Below are positions 20,432 through 28,966 of a stretch of 64,000 bases of DNA, piece by piece; the stretch's first letter is position 1, and every line of letters begins with the position of its first letter. Made by a program: the position numbers and the translations under genes. This DNA comes from Chersky-299 sp963749535 (GTDB lineage: Bacteria > Actinomycetota > Thermoleophilia > RBG-16-64-13). Below the pieces are notes generated by a model. It saw only the letters and a list, made by a program, of their open reading frames with translations, searched no databases and was not told the origin of the DNA. The DNA is taken from the NCBI GenBank assembly GCA_963749535.1, contig CAVVNF010000019.1, positions 124,001 through 188,000 of the forward strand, read 5' to 3'.

Positions 20432-21532
20432 ATGCGGGGACACCGGGTGATTCGTTTTCTCATCATCGCGTTCGCGGCCGGCGCGTTCATCGGGTTGGTC
20501 AGTGGACTCGCCTTCGGGGGAGGGAAAGAGTCCGCCTCCACCCCCCGCATCACCCAGCCCCGCAGTTCCGACCTGGGCACGGGTTCGTCGCCCAGCACCA
20601 CGGCCGCGGCAGCGTCCACCGAGCCCATGACCGCGGACCGCGCTCGTGCCATCGGCAGCAACGAGATGGGCGAGGTCTTGGTGCTCATGTACCACCTTCT
20701 GGGCCCCACAGCGGCCACCTATACTAGGACCCCTCAAGACTTCCGTTCCGATATCGCCCTGCTCAAGTCGGAAGGCTACTATCCGGTAACGGTGCGCGAC
20801 CTTGCTGCAGGAAACATCGACATCCCGGCCGGCAAGTCGCCTGTCGTGCTGACCTTCGACGACTCGAGCATGGGGCAGTATCACATCCTCGACGATGGCT
20901 CTCTCGACCCTGACTCTGCTGTGGGGATCATGCGTCAGGCGGTCGCGGCGGGCGGTTGGGCCGACCGCGCCACCTTCTTCCCTCTGCTAGACGTGAGCGT
21001 CCCCGACCGCGTGCTCTGGGGCCAACCGGACCTCCAAAAAGAAAAACTCAAGAATTTGATCCAATGGGGATACGAGGTGGGCAGTCAAACCGTCACCCAT
21101 CTCGATCTCAAGAAAGCCACCCCGCAAGAGGCAGCCAAGCAACTGCAACAGTCGCAAGCCACCCTCGAATCGATGATCGGCGGCGGCTACAAGGTCACCA
21201 GCCTGTCCGTGCCGTTCGGTGATTACCCCGCGAACGATAGCCTCATCGCCAGCGGCCAGTACCAGGGGAAGACCTATTCCTACTCCGCCGCGGTGCAGGT
21301 GGCCGGGGGGCCGAGCGTGTCTCCCTTCTCGACCAAGTTCAACGCTCTGCACATAACCCGGATCACCGTGACAGGACAGGCGCTCAAGAACGCGATCGAC
21401 AACTTCAAGAAGCATCCGCTGCTGCGCTACATATCCGACGGCGACCCGACGACGGTCTCTGCTCCCAAGGACCTGCCGGCGGAGCTGGGCACGCTCAGTC
21501 CGAGTCTTGGACGCCCGGTGGTCCGCTACTGA
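20432..21532 (+). CDS. polysaccharide deacetylase family protein (secreted or membrane-anchored)
   Basis: This 366-residue protein begins with a hydrophobic signal/anchor (about residues 7-28) and a Ser/Thr-rich linker. The NodB-like domain shows VLMYHLLGP, the metal-binding VVLTFDDSS and SQTVTHLDLKKATPQEA. The family removes acetyl groups from cell-surface sugars. The position back to back with the DUF4015 gene suggests both act on the envelope or an exopolysaccharide. The exact substrate is unknown. Confidence 0.82.
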   Translation: MRGHRVIRFLIIAFAAGAFIGLVSGLAFGGGKESASTPRITQPRSSDLGTGSSPSTTAAAASTEPMTADRARAIGSNEMGEVLVLMYHLLGPTAATYTRTPQDFRSDIALLKSEGYYPVTVRDLAAGNIDIPAGKSPVVLTFDDSSMGQYHILDDGSLDPDSAVGIMRQAVAAGGWADRATFFPLLDVSVPDRVLWGQPDLQKEKLKNLIQWGYEVGSQTVTHLDLKKATPQEAAKQLQQSQATLESMIGGGYKVTSLSVPFGDYPANDSLIASGQYQGKTYSYSAAVQVAGGPSVSPFSTKFNALHITRITVTGQALKNAIDNFKKHPLLRYISDGDPTTVSAPKDLPAELGTLSPSLGRPVVRY

Positions 21533-21765
21533 CCTGAGGGGATGGCCTCCGCCGGATGCAGGGCGAGGCGCCCGTTCTCTGTGGTCAACTCCGAGACCCC
21601 TCCGCACAAGCCGCACTCGAAATATTCGCCCGGGTTGGCCTGCAACCCCACGTGAACCGTCACGTGGCAATAGGGGCACGTCGCGTCCGCATCCGGCTCC
21701 ACCCCCTGGAGGGCGACCTTCTCGTCGACGAGTTCCCAGAGGGGGTCGTACTTCTTCTTGGGCAC
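21526..21765 (-). CDS. small zinc-ribbon protein of unknown function
   Basis: The 79-residue protein has two CxxC knuckles, CPYC and CGLC, about 25 residues apart, which would form a zinc ribbon. A basic N-terminus MPKKKYDPLWELVDEKVALQG precedes them. It overlaps the end of the deacetylase gene by 7 nt on the opposite strand. No family name is recognised. Confidence 0.65.
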   Translation of the reverse strand: MPKKKYDPLWELVDEKVALQGVEPDADATCPYCHVTVHVGLQANPGEYFECGLCGGVSELTTENGRLALHPAEAIPSGQ

Positions 21766-21888
21766 CGGTCCTCCTGATCAATCTCCAAGGTCACTGGACT
21801 GACGTCCGTTAACGTCCGCTCGTCCTGGTATCTTTGTCCATCGGTAGCACCGAGTCTCTCACACCGTCGCCTAACCACTCAAGGGCCT

Positions 21889-22725
21889 GTGCTGTATGAC
21901 CGGATCGCACGACATTGCACATCGCTTCCCGCCGAGACCCCGTTACCCGTGCTCGACCTCGGGCTGGCTCCCTATGGGCCTCTCCAGGCCTTACAGGGCC
22001 GGCTTCGCCAGGCTGTGGCCGAGGGGTCACTGCCCGGCGTGTTGCTGCTGCTCGAACACGAGCCTGTCATCACCTTGGGCAGTCGAGGCACCGACGACGA
22101 CCTACGGCTCGACGCGTCGTCTGATTCCGGTCTCGGCCTGGAGCGCGAACCGGGGCGCGTTCAAGACCGGCACCCAGCGCTGGGCCCCTTGTCGACCCAG
22201 GAGCCCAAACCGGGTCATGGGATCTCGAGCTCTCCGGCGCCCATACCGGTACTCCGCTCGGAGCGCGGCGGCCAGGCCACCCTACACGCCCCCGGCCAGC
22301 TCGTGAGCTACCCCGTGGTCCCGGTTCCGGGCCGCGATCTTGGCAGATACGTCCACGACCTCGAGGAATGCCTCATCGCGGTGCTGGCCGGCTATGCCAT
22401 CAACGCAGAACGCCGGACGCACCACCCCGGGCTGTACGTCTGTGGACAGAAGATCGCGTCTGTCGGGTTGCGCTGTCAACGATGGGTGGCCAGCCACGGC
22501 ACCTCACTCAATGTCAATATCGACCTAACACTGTTCGAGAGCATCGTGTCGTGCGGCGAAGCGGAATTGCGCCAGACCAGCATGCAGTCATTGCTACGCC
22601 TGCCGCCCGCAATGTCCAAGGTCAAGGAAGCTTACTGCCGGGCGTTCGATGATGTGTTCGGCTGGCAATTGGCGCCCATGCGACAGGTCGCGTCTTCTCA
22701 GGTGGAGCTGGAGCTTGGATTGTGA
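21889..22725 (+). CDS. lipB: lipoyl(octanoyl) transferase with an internal linker insertion
   Basis: LipB moves octanoyl groups from acyl carrier protein to lipoate-dependent enzymes. The motifs LLEHEPVITLGSRG, RSERGGQATLHAPGQLVSYP, GQKIASVGLRCQRWVASHG and the catalytic-Cys region FESIVSCGEAEL are present. Between the first two motifs lies a Ser/Pro-rich stretch roughly 45 residues longer than usual (22100-22245). The start is GTG at 21889 with a weak AAGGG upstream. At 278 residues it is longer than the usual 210-240. Confidence 0.88.
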   Translation: MLYDRIARHCTSLPAETPLPVLDLGLAPYGPLQALQGRLRQAVAEGSLPGVLLLLEHEPVITLGSRGTDDDLRLDASSDSGLGLEREPGRVQDRHPALGPLSTQEPKPGHGISSSPAPIPVLRSERGGQATLHAPGQLVSYPVVPVPGRDLGRYVHDLEECLIAVLAGYAINAERRTHHPGLYVCGQKIASVGLRCQRWVASHGTSLNVNIDLTLFESIVSCGEAELRQTSMQSLLRLPPAMSKVKEAYCRAFDDVFGWQLAPMRQVASSQVELELGL

Positions 22726-22795
22726 GGCGTGCCGACCGAAACTTGCGACACTGGCGTTGTGAAAAAACGAAGAAGAAGATCATAAAGGGGTGAAC

Positions 22796-23314
22796 ATGGA
22801 GAAGGCGGAAGACCGGCCCGACGTGTTAGCCGCTGTTTGCGGTCTCTACTGTGGAGCGTGCAGCATCTTCATAGGCACGGCGGAAGATCCGGCAAGGCTC
22901 AAACGCTTTGCGGAGCGGGTGCACCTTTCTGAGGAAGCAGTTAGATGTCACGGATGCCGGTCAGGCAAGAGATGGCAGTACTGCGACTCATGCAAGATGT
23001 TCGCCTGCGCCGCTGAGAAAGGCATCGACTTCTGCAGCGACTGCGGCGACTACCCTTGTGACGAGCTGACCATGTTTCAAGCGGAAATGCCTCATCGGCT
23101 CGATCTCTGGGCCGATCTGGACCGGATCAGATCTGTCGGGCATGGACAATGGTTCGAAGAAGTCACGGAGAAATATGCGTGCCCGCGGTGTCAAGTCATC
23201 AATTCGGCCTACGATCTGAGCTGCAGGAACTGCGGCGCGGAGCCTGGCTCTGAGTTCGTCGCCAAGCACAAGCAAACGATCGAGCGATACCTAGAGGACG
23301 CGAATGAGGGTTGA
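22796..23314 (+). CDS. DUF3795-type Cys-rich protein with C-terminal zinc ribbon
   Basis: This 172-residue protein begins CGLYCGACSIFIG, the DUF3795 signature, followed by CHGCRSGKRWQYCDSCKMFACA and CSDCGDYPCDEL. A C-terminal zinc ribbon (CPRCQVINSAYDLSCRNCG) is added. ATG at 22796 has AAGGGG five bases upstream and is preferred to GTG at 22790. The function of the family is not established; metal or Fe-S binding is likely. Confidence 0.75.
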   Translation: MEKAEDRPDVLAAVCGLYCGACSIFIGTAEDPARLKRFAERVHLSEEAVRCHGCRSGKRWQYCDSCKMFACAAEKGIDFCSDCGDYPCDELTMFQAEMPHRLDLWADLDRIRSVGHGQWFEEVTEKYACPRCQVINSAYDLSCRNCGAEPGSEFVAKHKQTIERYLEDANEG

Positions 23315-23350
23315 ATTCGGATCGTCCAGTACGGATCGCCCGGAAGATAG

Positions 23351-23423
23351 TGCCCACGGCAGGATTCGAACCTGCGACACCTGGCTCCGGAGGCCAGTGC
23401 TCTATCCCCTGAGCTACGTGGGC
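23351..23423 (-). tRNA. tRNA-Arg (anticodon CCG)
   Basis: The minus strand folds as a full cloverleaf: acceptor GCCCACG/CGTGGGC, D-arm AGCTCAGGGGATAGAGC, anticodon stem CTGGC/GCCAG around loop CTCCGGA (anticodon CCG), and T-arm GCAGG-TTCGAAT-CCTGC. The discriminator base is A and no CCA is encoded. It would read the CGG codon, frequent in this GC-rich DNA. Confidence 0.96.
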
Positions 23424-23509
23424 GACAGTGACATATCCCCTATTCCGCTGTTCGCGCCGCCCGGACCGGTGACCGGTCATTATACCGGGTTTCCCCTGAA
23501 GACAAGAGG

Positions 23510-24448
23510 TTACGAAGGCAGAACAAGGCGCGCCTTGCCCTTTTCCGGGTAGGGCACGACCATCTCGTCGAAGTCACGCGGCACGACAGCGTCGGGAAAG
23601 ATCTCGCGGGCCTCGTCGCGCAGCTCCCGCCAGCTATGACGCGAGCTGGTGTGGATGAGCACCAGCGTTCCCACTCCGGCGCCCGCCGCCACCTCTGCGG
23701 CCTCGCGCGCGGTGGAATGCCCCGTCTCTACGGCCCTCTCCTGCTCCGACGACGCAAACGTGGAGTCGTGCACGAGCACCGTAGCTCCGGCAGCGAAGCC
23801 CACGATGCGGTCCGTCGGGCGCGTATCCCCGGTGACGACGATCTTCCGCCCCTCTCGGGCCTCATCCATCACCTGCTCGGGCCGCACCTCTACTCCTGTG
23901 CTCGAGACCACCACCTCACCGCGTTGCAAACGCCCGAAATCGGGACCCGGAGAGACCCCCAACGCCAGCGCGCTCTCCGGATGGAACAGCCCCGGGCGCG
24001 GATTCTCCTCGAGGCCCCAGGCGAGACTCGGCAGTCCGTGCTCCGTCCGCTCCGCGGTCAGTCGGTAGTCGTCCGCCTCGTACACCACACCGGGGCTCTG
24101 CTCGTCCACGAGCAAAGGAAACTTGGGCCGCCCGACCAGACGTTCAGCGTCCCTCAGCAACTCGTACAGACCCTCCGGCCCCATCAGCTGAAGAGGCTCT
24201 TCTCGACCCTGAAGGCTGAGCGTCTTGAGCAACCCGGGCAGGCCTAGGTAGTGGTCGCCATGGAGGTGCGTGATGAGGATCTTGCCGATGCGAGCCAATC
24301 CTACGGAACGCATCAACTGTCGCTGGGTCCCCTCGCCGCAATCGACGAGTATGCGCTCCCCGCCACGGATGATGAGGACCGCACTCGACCCTCTGTCGAC
24401 GGTAGGCATCGCCCCGGCAGTCCCGAGAAAAACGAGGTGCAAGTCCAA
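23510..24448 (-). CDS. rnz: ribonuclease Z
   Basis: The 312-residue metallo-beta-lactamase-fold nuclease trims tRNA 3' ends. It begins LHLVFLGTAGAMPTVDRG and carries the zinc motif THLHGDHYLGLPGLL, GDTRPTD, VHDSTFASSEQERA, GHSTAREAAEVA and IHTSSRH. TTG at 24448 gives the family N-terminus and lies 11 nt after the upstream stop; the open frame runs to 24616 without similarity. The tRNA-Arg gene, which lacks an encoded CCA, lies just downstream, consistent with a need for 3' processing. Confidence 0.88.
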   Translation of the reverse strand: MDLHLVFLGTAGAMPTVDRGSSAVLIIRGGERILVDCGEGTQRQLMRSVGLARIGKILITHLHGDHYLGLPGLLKTLSLQGREEPLQLMGPEGLYELLRDAERLVGRPKFPLLVDEQSPGVVYEADDYRLTAERTEHGLPSLAWGLEENPRPGLFHPESALALGVSPGPDFGRLQRGEVVVSSTGVEVRPEQVMDEAREGRKIVVTGDTRPTDRIVGFAAGATVLVHDSTFASSEQERAVETGHSTAREAAEVAAGAGVGTLVLIHTSSRHSWRELRDEAREIFPDAVVPRDFDEMVVPYPEKGKARLVLPS

Positions 24449-24459
24449 AGCGTATCGAG

Positions 24460-24915
24460 CTAGATACGTTCGTCCGGATCGGTGTCCGGAGAAATGTTGG
24501 ATCTGAGACGGATCCCGCTGTCCGGCGGTGCGGACGGATGGTGGAAGAACGAAGGATTGCAGCAGCCTCGCTCCGAGAACGAGCAGGGATAGGCCTTTTC
24601 CACCGTCACCCGGCACTCCGGTCGAGGGGACCGTGCCGTCTTGAGCATGCCGTAAGGGTCGGACACATGGCCTTTTGACCCCGGGAAAGCAGCCAGATCA
24701 AGTTCCGGCATGAAGACCTTGTGAAGGCAGCCGAAATACGTAGTCTCCTCGTCCGTGAACGCGTAGACGTACCGGCAATTGGAGCGAAGGCACTGCCAGG
24801 GATAGACCACCCGCTCGCATATGACCTCGCACTCGCGGCACTCCAAGCCTAGACGGCGGCGCTGCCTCTCCCACACCTTTGCAAGCTTGCGGATATCTTC
24901 TGTTGACCCGGACAT
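24460..24915 (-). CDS. Cys-rich protein of unknown function
   Basis: This 151-residue protein is not recognised. It has spaced cysteines (CRECEVICERVVYPWQC, CRYVYAF, YFGCLHKVF and CSFSERGCCNPSFFHHP), suggesting a metal site, and no signal peptide or membrane segment. It lies between the minor pilin operon and rnz in the same direction. Whether it belongs to the pilus locus cannot be told. Confidence 0.6.
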   Translation of the reverse strand: MSGSTEDIRKLAKVWERQRRRLGLECRECEVICERVVYPWQCLRSNCRYVYAFTDEETTYFGCLHKVFMPELDLAAFPGSKGHVSDPYGMLKTARSPRPECRVTVEKAYPCSFSERGCCNPSFFHHPSAPPDSGIRLRSNISPDTDPDERI

Positions 24916-24984
24916 GTGCTTGAGTATACCGTCCCGTCGCGGCGACGTAGCGCTTATCCTACTCTGGCGTAATCCAATTCCGCC

Positions 24985-26061
24985 CTACCCCGTGCCCTCC
25001 TCGCGAGTGCCTGGCATAAGGCGCACTCGCACAAGAGACCGGTCCGTGGCCCAGCGCAAGATGTTGCGCGAGAACCGGATCTGACCGGTCGTCCCCATGC
25101 CCAGCGTTTCGGTCGCGTAGGCGGCACCGTGTAGGGTGGTCTGGTCGAGCATTATCGTGCCTCCGTTGGCCACCGCGACTCCAAATAGGTCGCCAAGACC
25201 AACGAGATCAAGCGTAGCTCCGCCGGTGGCGACCACAAATGCCGGCTCCTCCGCCGACGTGCCCCGGGTTCCTGCCGGCAGCCGGACTGTCGTTCCTGGT
25301 CCACCCTCCAGTACCAGCACTCCCAACGCCGGATGGACTGCAAGGCCGTCCTCTAGGCCGGCCCCTCCAACCAGGCCTATCGCACTTAGCAATTCCACCG
25401 AGCCGGGGTCAAGGCGCCACTGGTTGCTGATATTTCCGGCGGCGCAGCCGGGCCCCAACAAGGAAGAGTCGATGGGCCCCTGCAGATAGCAGGCGGCTTG
25501 ATCGCTTGCTTGTCCGTCGCCATTGTCCGATTCAAGCCAGGGCTTGGTACGCCCGACTGGCGTTGAGACTGACGCCGCCACAGCCGCCGCCAACGGGAGA
25601 TCGATCCCATCGCGACCGCGCTCCACCAGCGCCGATACAGTAATGTGCGAGATACTTGGGTCTTGGCGGGCGAGGGCTTTGAGGAGCCACCCTTGGCCGT
25701 CGTCCACAGTATCGAGAGCGCCCTGTCCCGAGCCGACTTCGCTCCAGTCTTTGGCTTCCCAAGTAGCCCCAGCCTGCTGGGCCAAGGCGCTCAGTATTAC
25801 GTCCTTCTCGCTCAGCCTCGCCCTCCCCTCCTTCTCGTCTGCGACAGCTCTTTCGCAGCACAGTAGGACAGCCGCCAAAGACGTGATGAGCAGAGCCGAG
25901 CCAAGACAAAGAAGCAATACAAGGAGCAGAGCGGACCCCGCTTCAGGCGTCCTTGATTCACCGCGGGACTTCAAACCCGGTCGAACCGACCGCCGGTCTG
26001 CAGCGCGACTGGAGCGCCCGTCGGGCGGCGGGCATGACACGTGATGTCTGATGCTGATCAT
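24985..26061 (-). CDS. PilX-like minor pilus assembly protein
   Basis: The 358-residue protein has a single N-terminal membrane helix in the context EAGSALLLVLLLCLGSALLITSL (split over residues about 39-61), typical of PilX-type pseudopilins that lack the strict G-FxxxE motif. The long extracytoplasmic part ends in Gly/Leu-rich turns (GGATLDLVGLGDLFGV). ATG at 26061 overlaps the stop of the preceding prepilin as ATGA, giving translational coupling. It is the last of four minor-pilin-like genes. Its role in pilus initiation is inferred from context. Confidence 0.7.
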   Translation of the reverse strand: MISIRHHVSCPPPDGRSSRAADRRSVRPGLKSRGESRTPEAGSALLLVLLLCLGSALLITSLAAVLLCCERAVADEKEGRARLSEKDVILSALAQQAGATWEAKDWSEVGSGQGALDTVDDGQGWLLKALARQDPSISHITVSALVERGRDGIDLPLAAAVAASVSTPVGRTKPWLESDNGDGQASDQAACYLQGPIDSSLLGPGCAAGNISNQWRLDPGSVELLSAIGLVGGAGLEDGLAVHPALGVLVLEGGPGTTVRLPAGTRGTSAEEPAFVVATGGATLDLVGLGDLFGVAVANGGTIMLDQTTLHGAAYATETLGMGTTGQIRFSRNILRWATDRSLVRVRLMPGTREEGTG

Positions 26062-26699
26062 CTCCCGACTGAAGCGTGGACCGATAGGAGCGATTTGACA
26101 CCCTTGGGATCCCAAGGGACCGAATGCTCGGCCTTGAGCATCACCCTGTCGATCAGAGACAGGTCTTCGAGTGGAACAGGAGCACCGACGTCGAGACCGT
26201 CCACGTCGTAGCTGAAGCACGCACCCGCGCTGATCCCCTCGAGCATCGTCTTGTTGTCGGAGTAGAGAGAATGCGGAAATGTTGTCGGCAGGGCAACGGG
26301 GCAAGCGCCTTTGCGACGCATGAGCGCGCCTCCCGCGATCTCCCACTCGACGATCGCCGGAGGCTCGCCCGCTGAACCAGCCGTGAGGAACACTACCTGC
26401 GACGCTGAGCCCTGCAGGATAGGACCGTCTACAGCGAACGTGCAAGACCTGGCAGTCGCAAGCCTGAGGTCTCGCTCCATCCTGCTGCCAGCGACACGCC
26501 CCTGAAGAAGACTTATCGCCCCGTCTCCATCGCGCACGCTCCGGCTTTGCACGGAAGCCCAGACAGGCGCGACCGCAACAGCTAGGCAAAGAGTGAGAGC
26601 AAGGGCCAAGAGAAGCTCGATGAGCGAGAATCCCTTGTTATCCGTCAGGAAGCGCTCTCCGCGCGCGCAGACAGGCAAAGAATCAGAAGTAGACGTCAA
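26058..26699 (-). CDS. PilW-like prepilin-type minor pilin
   Basis: A type IV prepilin leader is seen: DNKGFSLIELLLALALTLCL, cleaved between G and F, with Glu at position +5. The mature part is about 190 residues. TTG at 26699 has AGGAGG nine bases upstream and overlaps the previous gene by 17 nt; the start is uncertain. A place in the minor-pilin tip complex is inferred from gene order. Confidence 0.75.
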   Translation of the reverse strand: MTSTSDSLPVCARGERFLTDNKGFSLIELLLALALTLCLAVAVAPVWASVQSRSVRDGDGAISLLQGRVAGSRMERDLRLATARSCTFAVDGPILQGSASQVVFLTAGSAGEPPAIVEWEIAGGALMRRKGACPVALPTTFPHSLYSDNKTMLEGISAGACFSYDVDGLDVGAPVPLEDLSLIDRVMLKAEHSVPWDPKGVKSLLSVHASVGR

Positions 26700-27402
26700 G
26701 CTGACGACCCTCCTCCTGCAACCACGACTGTGATCCCGCGCCGAAGCCCGCTTGTTGACAGCCCGCGGGAGGCGTGCCGAGCACAATCGGGAACGCGGGG
26801 ACACCGGTGCCGACGCTTTCGAGCCAGGAAAGTACGGGAGCTCCTCTGGATGCGCAAGGCAGATGAAGGACCCAGCTCCCAGAAGTGCCGGCTCGTCCCG
26901 AAGCACCTCCCGGACTCTTCACAACGCCGTCCGGCCCGGGAACGACCGTCCGCCATGGCGGGCCCCAGGTTCCTCCCTGGAGCCTGTATCTGACGGTCAA
27001 CTCCAGTCCCGTCCTGGACGACCACACGTTTGCCGGCAGTCGGAGCGATCCGGTCGCCGCCGGCGTGCATTCCTCTACATACCAGCCATCGACCCACAAT
27101 CCGACCGACCCGCCTTCAGGTTGCCCGGCGCCCGCCACTTCTATGATCAACTCCGGCCCCGGAAGCCAGCTGACTCTCTTGAGACACGGGCCCCAAGTCC
27201 AGGCTGCGAGTGTCGCCGCCGGGCGATCGGTCGCGTCTTGCTTTCCCGCCGACATCTGCAGGTCGACCGCCCTATGGGTCTCGGCGAGCACTCCTCCCAC
27301 CAACGGTCCCAGAAACAAGGCAAGGAGCAGAAACGCCGCAAGCACCTCGATGAGAAAGAACCCACCCTCGCCTCTCAGCGTTCCTCCCCAGAGACGCAGC
27401 AT
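26683..27402 (-). CDS. PilV-like prepilin-type minor pilin
   Basis: The leader RGEGGFFLIEVLAAFLLLAL has the G-F cleavage site and Glu+5 expected for a substrate of prepilin peptidase. ATG at 27402 overlaps the preceding stop by one base (TGATG). The mature domain, about 225 residues, contains several Trp and Cys residues and ends QLDVYF. It belongs to the same coupled operon as the other three pseudopilins. Confidence 0.75.
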   Translation of the reverse strand: MLRLWGGTLRGEGGFFLIEVLAAFLLLALFLGPLVGGVLAETHRAVDLQMSAGKQDATDRPAATLAAWTWGPCLKRVSWLPGPELIIEVAGAGQPEGGSVGLWVDGWYVEECTPAATGSLRLPANVWSSRTGLELTVRYRLQGGTWGPPWRTVVPGPDGVVKSPGGASGRAGTSGSWVLHLPCASRGAPVLSWLESVGTGVPAFPIVLGTPPAGCQQAGFGAGSQSWLQEEGRQLDVYF

Positions 27403-27887
27403 CACTCGCCTGCCGATACCGAGATGCTTCTTACACTCAGTCCGCTCTCCGGGCGCACGACCAGATGGTAAAGCCTGTTCCCCTCGCCAAAAAGAAGAGA
27501 CCCGCCCCCGTCCGGCGACCCCAATACTCCTGTAAAACCGACGGAGACACCGCTTCCCATCTTCCAACGAGAGAGATTCGTCGACACCGGGACCGCCGCT
27601 GCGGACAGCCCGAGCGTTCCTCCGAATTCCGAGAAATCGTGGACGAGCGAAGCCTCTCCAGCTTGATATTGAAGATGGGCAGAGCCGCCGTGCCACAGGA
27701 CCCCAAGTTGCGCCCAGGCGGCAGCGGCCTGCCAAGTTTGCGCCGCGCCCCTCCCCTCTTCAGTGCCCAATTCTTTAGTCAGCGACAGGGTGCCGGCGAC
27801 GAGGCACGTCCCGATTATCGCCAGAGCAACGAGAAGCTCGAGAAGTGTGTGCCCGGATTGGCCAACGGTTTCGTGGTGTCGTTCCAT
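27402..27887 (-). CDS. GspH/FimT-like prepilin-type minor pilin
   Basis: The 161-residue protein has a prepilin helix, QSGHTLLELLVALAIIGTCL, with His rather than Phe at mature position 1 and Glu at +5. The extracytoplasmic domain is Gly- and Ser-rich. ATG at 27887 or the GTG at 27911 may be used. It heads the minor-pilin string, the usual position for a FimT/GspH-like subunit. Confidence 0.7.
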   Translation of the reverse strand: MERHHETVGQSGHTLLELLVALAIIGTCLVAGTLSLTKELGTEEGRGAAQTWQAAAAWAQLGVLWHGGSAHLQYQAGEASLVHDFSEFGGTLGLSAAAVPVSTNLSRWKMGSGVSVGFTGVLGSPDGGGSLLFGEGNRLYHLVVRPESGLSVRSISVSAGE

Positions 27888-27911
27888 GTGCCCCAGGCTA
27901 GGGCACGCCAC

Positions 27912-28065
27912 GAGGAACCTGCGAAAGACTTTAGGTGGAGACTGGCGCCGGCCATGAGCCCGAGGACGTCGCTGGCCGCCGCGACACGCGGGGCAATGTC
28001 AGCCGTCTACGAGAAAGACTGCGTCGCCCGTGCGTTGCCCCCGCATGACCAAGGCCCGTCCGCCG
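27912..28065 (-). other. intergenic gap in the pilus locus, no convincing gene
   Basis: Between the TPR gene and the first minor pilin, the minus strand shows only a short open stretch reading LLDGGRALVMRGQRTGDAV before a stop. It could be the tail of a further frame-broken gene, but nothing upstream in that frame supports it. No T-rich terminator is seen. Confidence 0.3.
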
Positions 28066-28721
28066 TCAAGAAGCGCTCTGTGGCAATAGCTTAGGGTCGA
28101 CGCCATGCTGCAACGCTTGCGCCCTCACTTGGGCCGCGTCGCCCGCGCGGTTCTGCTTCTGCAGGAGGCCTATCAGCACCACGTACGAGTAGGCGTACTT
28201 GGGATCGGTCTTCAAAGCCTTGTCCAAGCTCGTTTCCGCTCCAGCGAGATCTCCGGTCACGATAAGCGCCTGGCTCAGAAAAGTCAGATTCTTGGCGGTG
28301 GCTTGGATGGTCGCCGCCTGCCGAAGAACTTCCACGGCCTTTGCGGGCTGTCCCTGGTGGTTGAGGTAGTTAAAGCCCAGCTCGATGCGCGTCTCTGCAT
28401 CTTTTGGATCGAGCGCAACGACCTTTTCTTGCACGGGCAGAGCCTCGTTGAACTTCCCAAGGAGCATGAGATCCGAAGCCAGCGCCGCTAGGACCTTGAC
28501 GTTGTTAGGATCCCGTTGAGTTGCTCGCTGGTAAACGGACAGCAGCCGGTAGATCGCCCTTCGCCTCGAGGGAGACACCCTTCGGCTGCCGGGTCAGCGC
28601 ACGATGTGAGACAGACGGCCCCCACGAGTGAGAGAGCGAGAGGATACAGGCCGAAGCACCGAGATACTGAGACGGCAACAGCTTCGCTCGTCACGGTCCA
28701 TCCGCTCCTGCTTCGATACAC
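28066..28721 (-). CDS. TPR-repeat lipoprotein of the pilus locus (one frame break)
   Basis: The N-terminal frame (28721 to about 28590) encodes a lipoprotein signal, LYPLALSLVGAVCLTSC, with lipobox LTSC. One base appears to be missing near 28585-28605; after it the frame continues as a tetratricopeptide domain (YQRATQRDPNNVKVLAALA, VVALDPKDAETRIELGFNYL, ALKTDPKYAYSYVVLIGLL). Joined, they give a secreted TPR lipoprotein of about 218 residues. The position between major and minor pilins suggests a pilotin-like or assembly role, an inference. The TPR part could alternatively start at GTG 28578. Confidence 0.65.
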
Positions 28722-28900
28722 GCTATAGCTAAACTCTGATGCGGACTCATCTTCACGATCTCTTCTTCCTCACCGGCCGAAAGACTTTCTGAACGCTGAG
28801 CCACTCTGAAGATTTCGTCGGTGATTCCTGTATGCCAAGCGCGAGAAAGAAATCACCTTTCACGTCGCCCCGAACTGCAGCTGGCACAGGCCTTTGCCAC

Positions 28901-28935
28901 AAAAGAAAGGGACCCTGTGCCTGGCAGGGTCCCTT
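28901..28935 (-). terminator. rho-independent terminator after the first-listed pilin
   Basis: An 11-bp stem (28935-28925 with 28917-28907, AAGGGACCCTG) with a 7-nt loop is followed on the minus strand by TTTCTTTT. It lies about 30 nt downstream of the pilin stop at 28967. Confidence 0.85.
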
Positions 28936-28966
28936 GCGCGACCGGTTAAACAGAATCTAGACGTAG

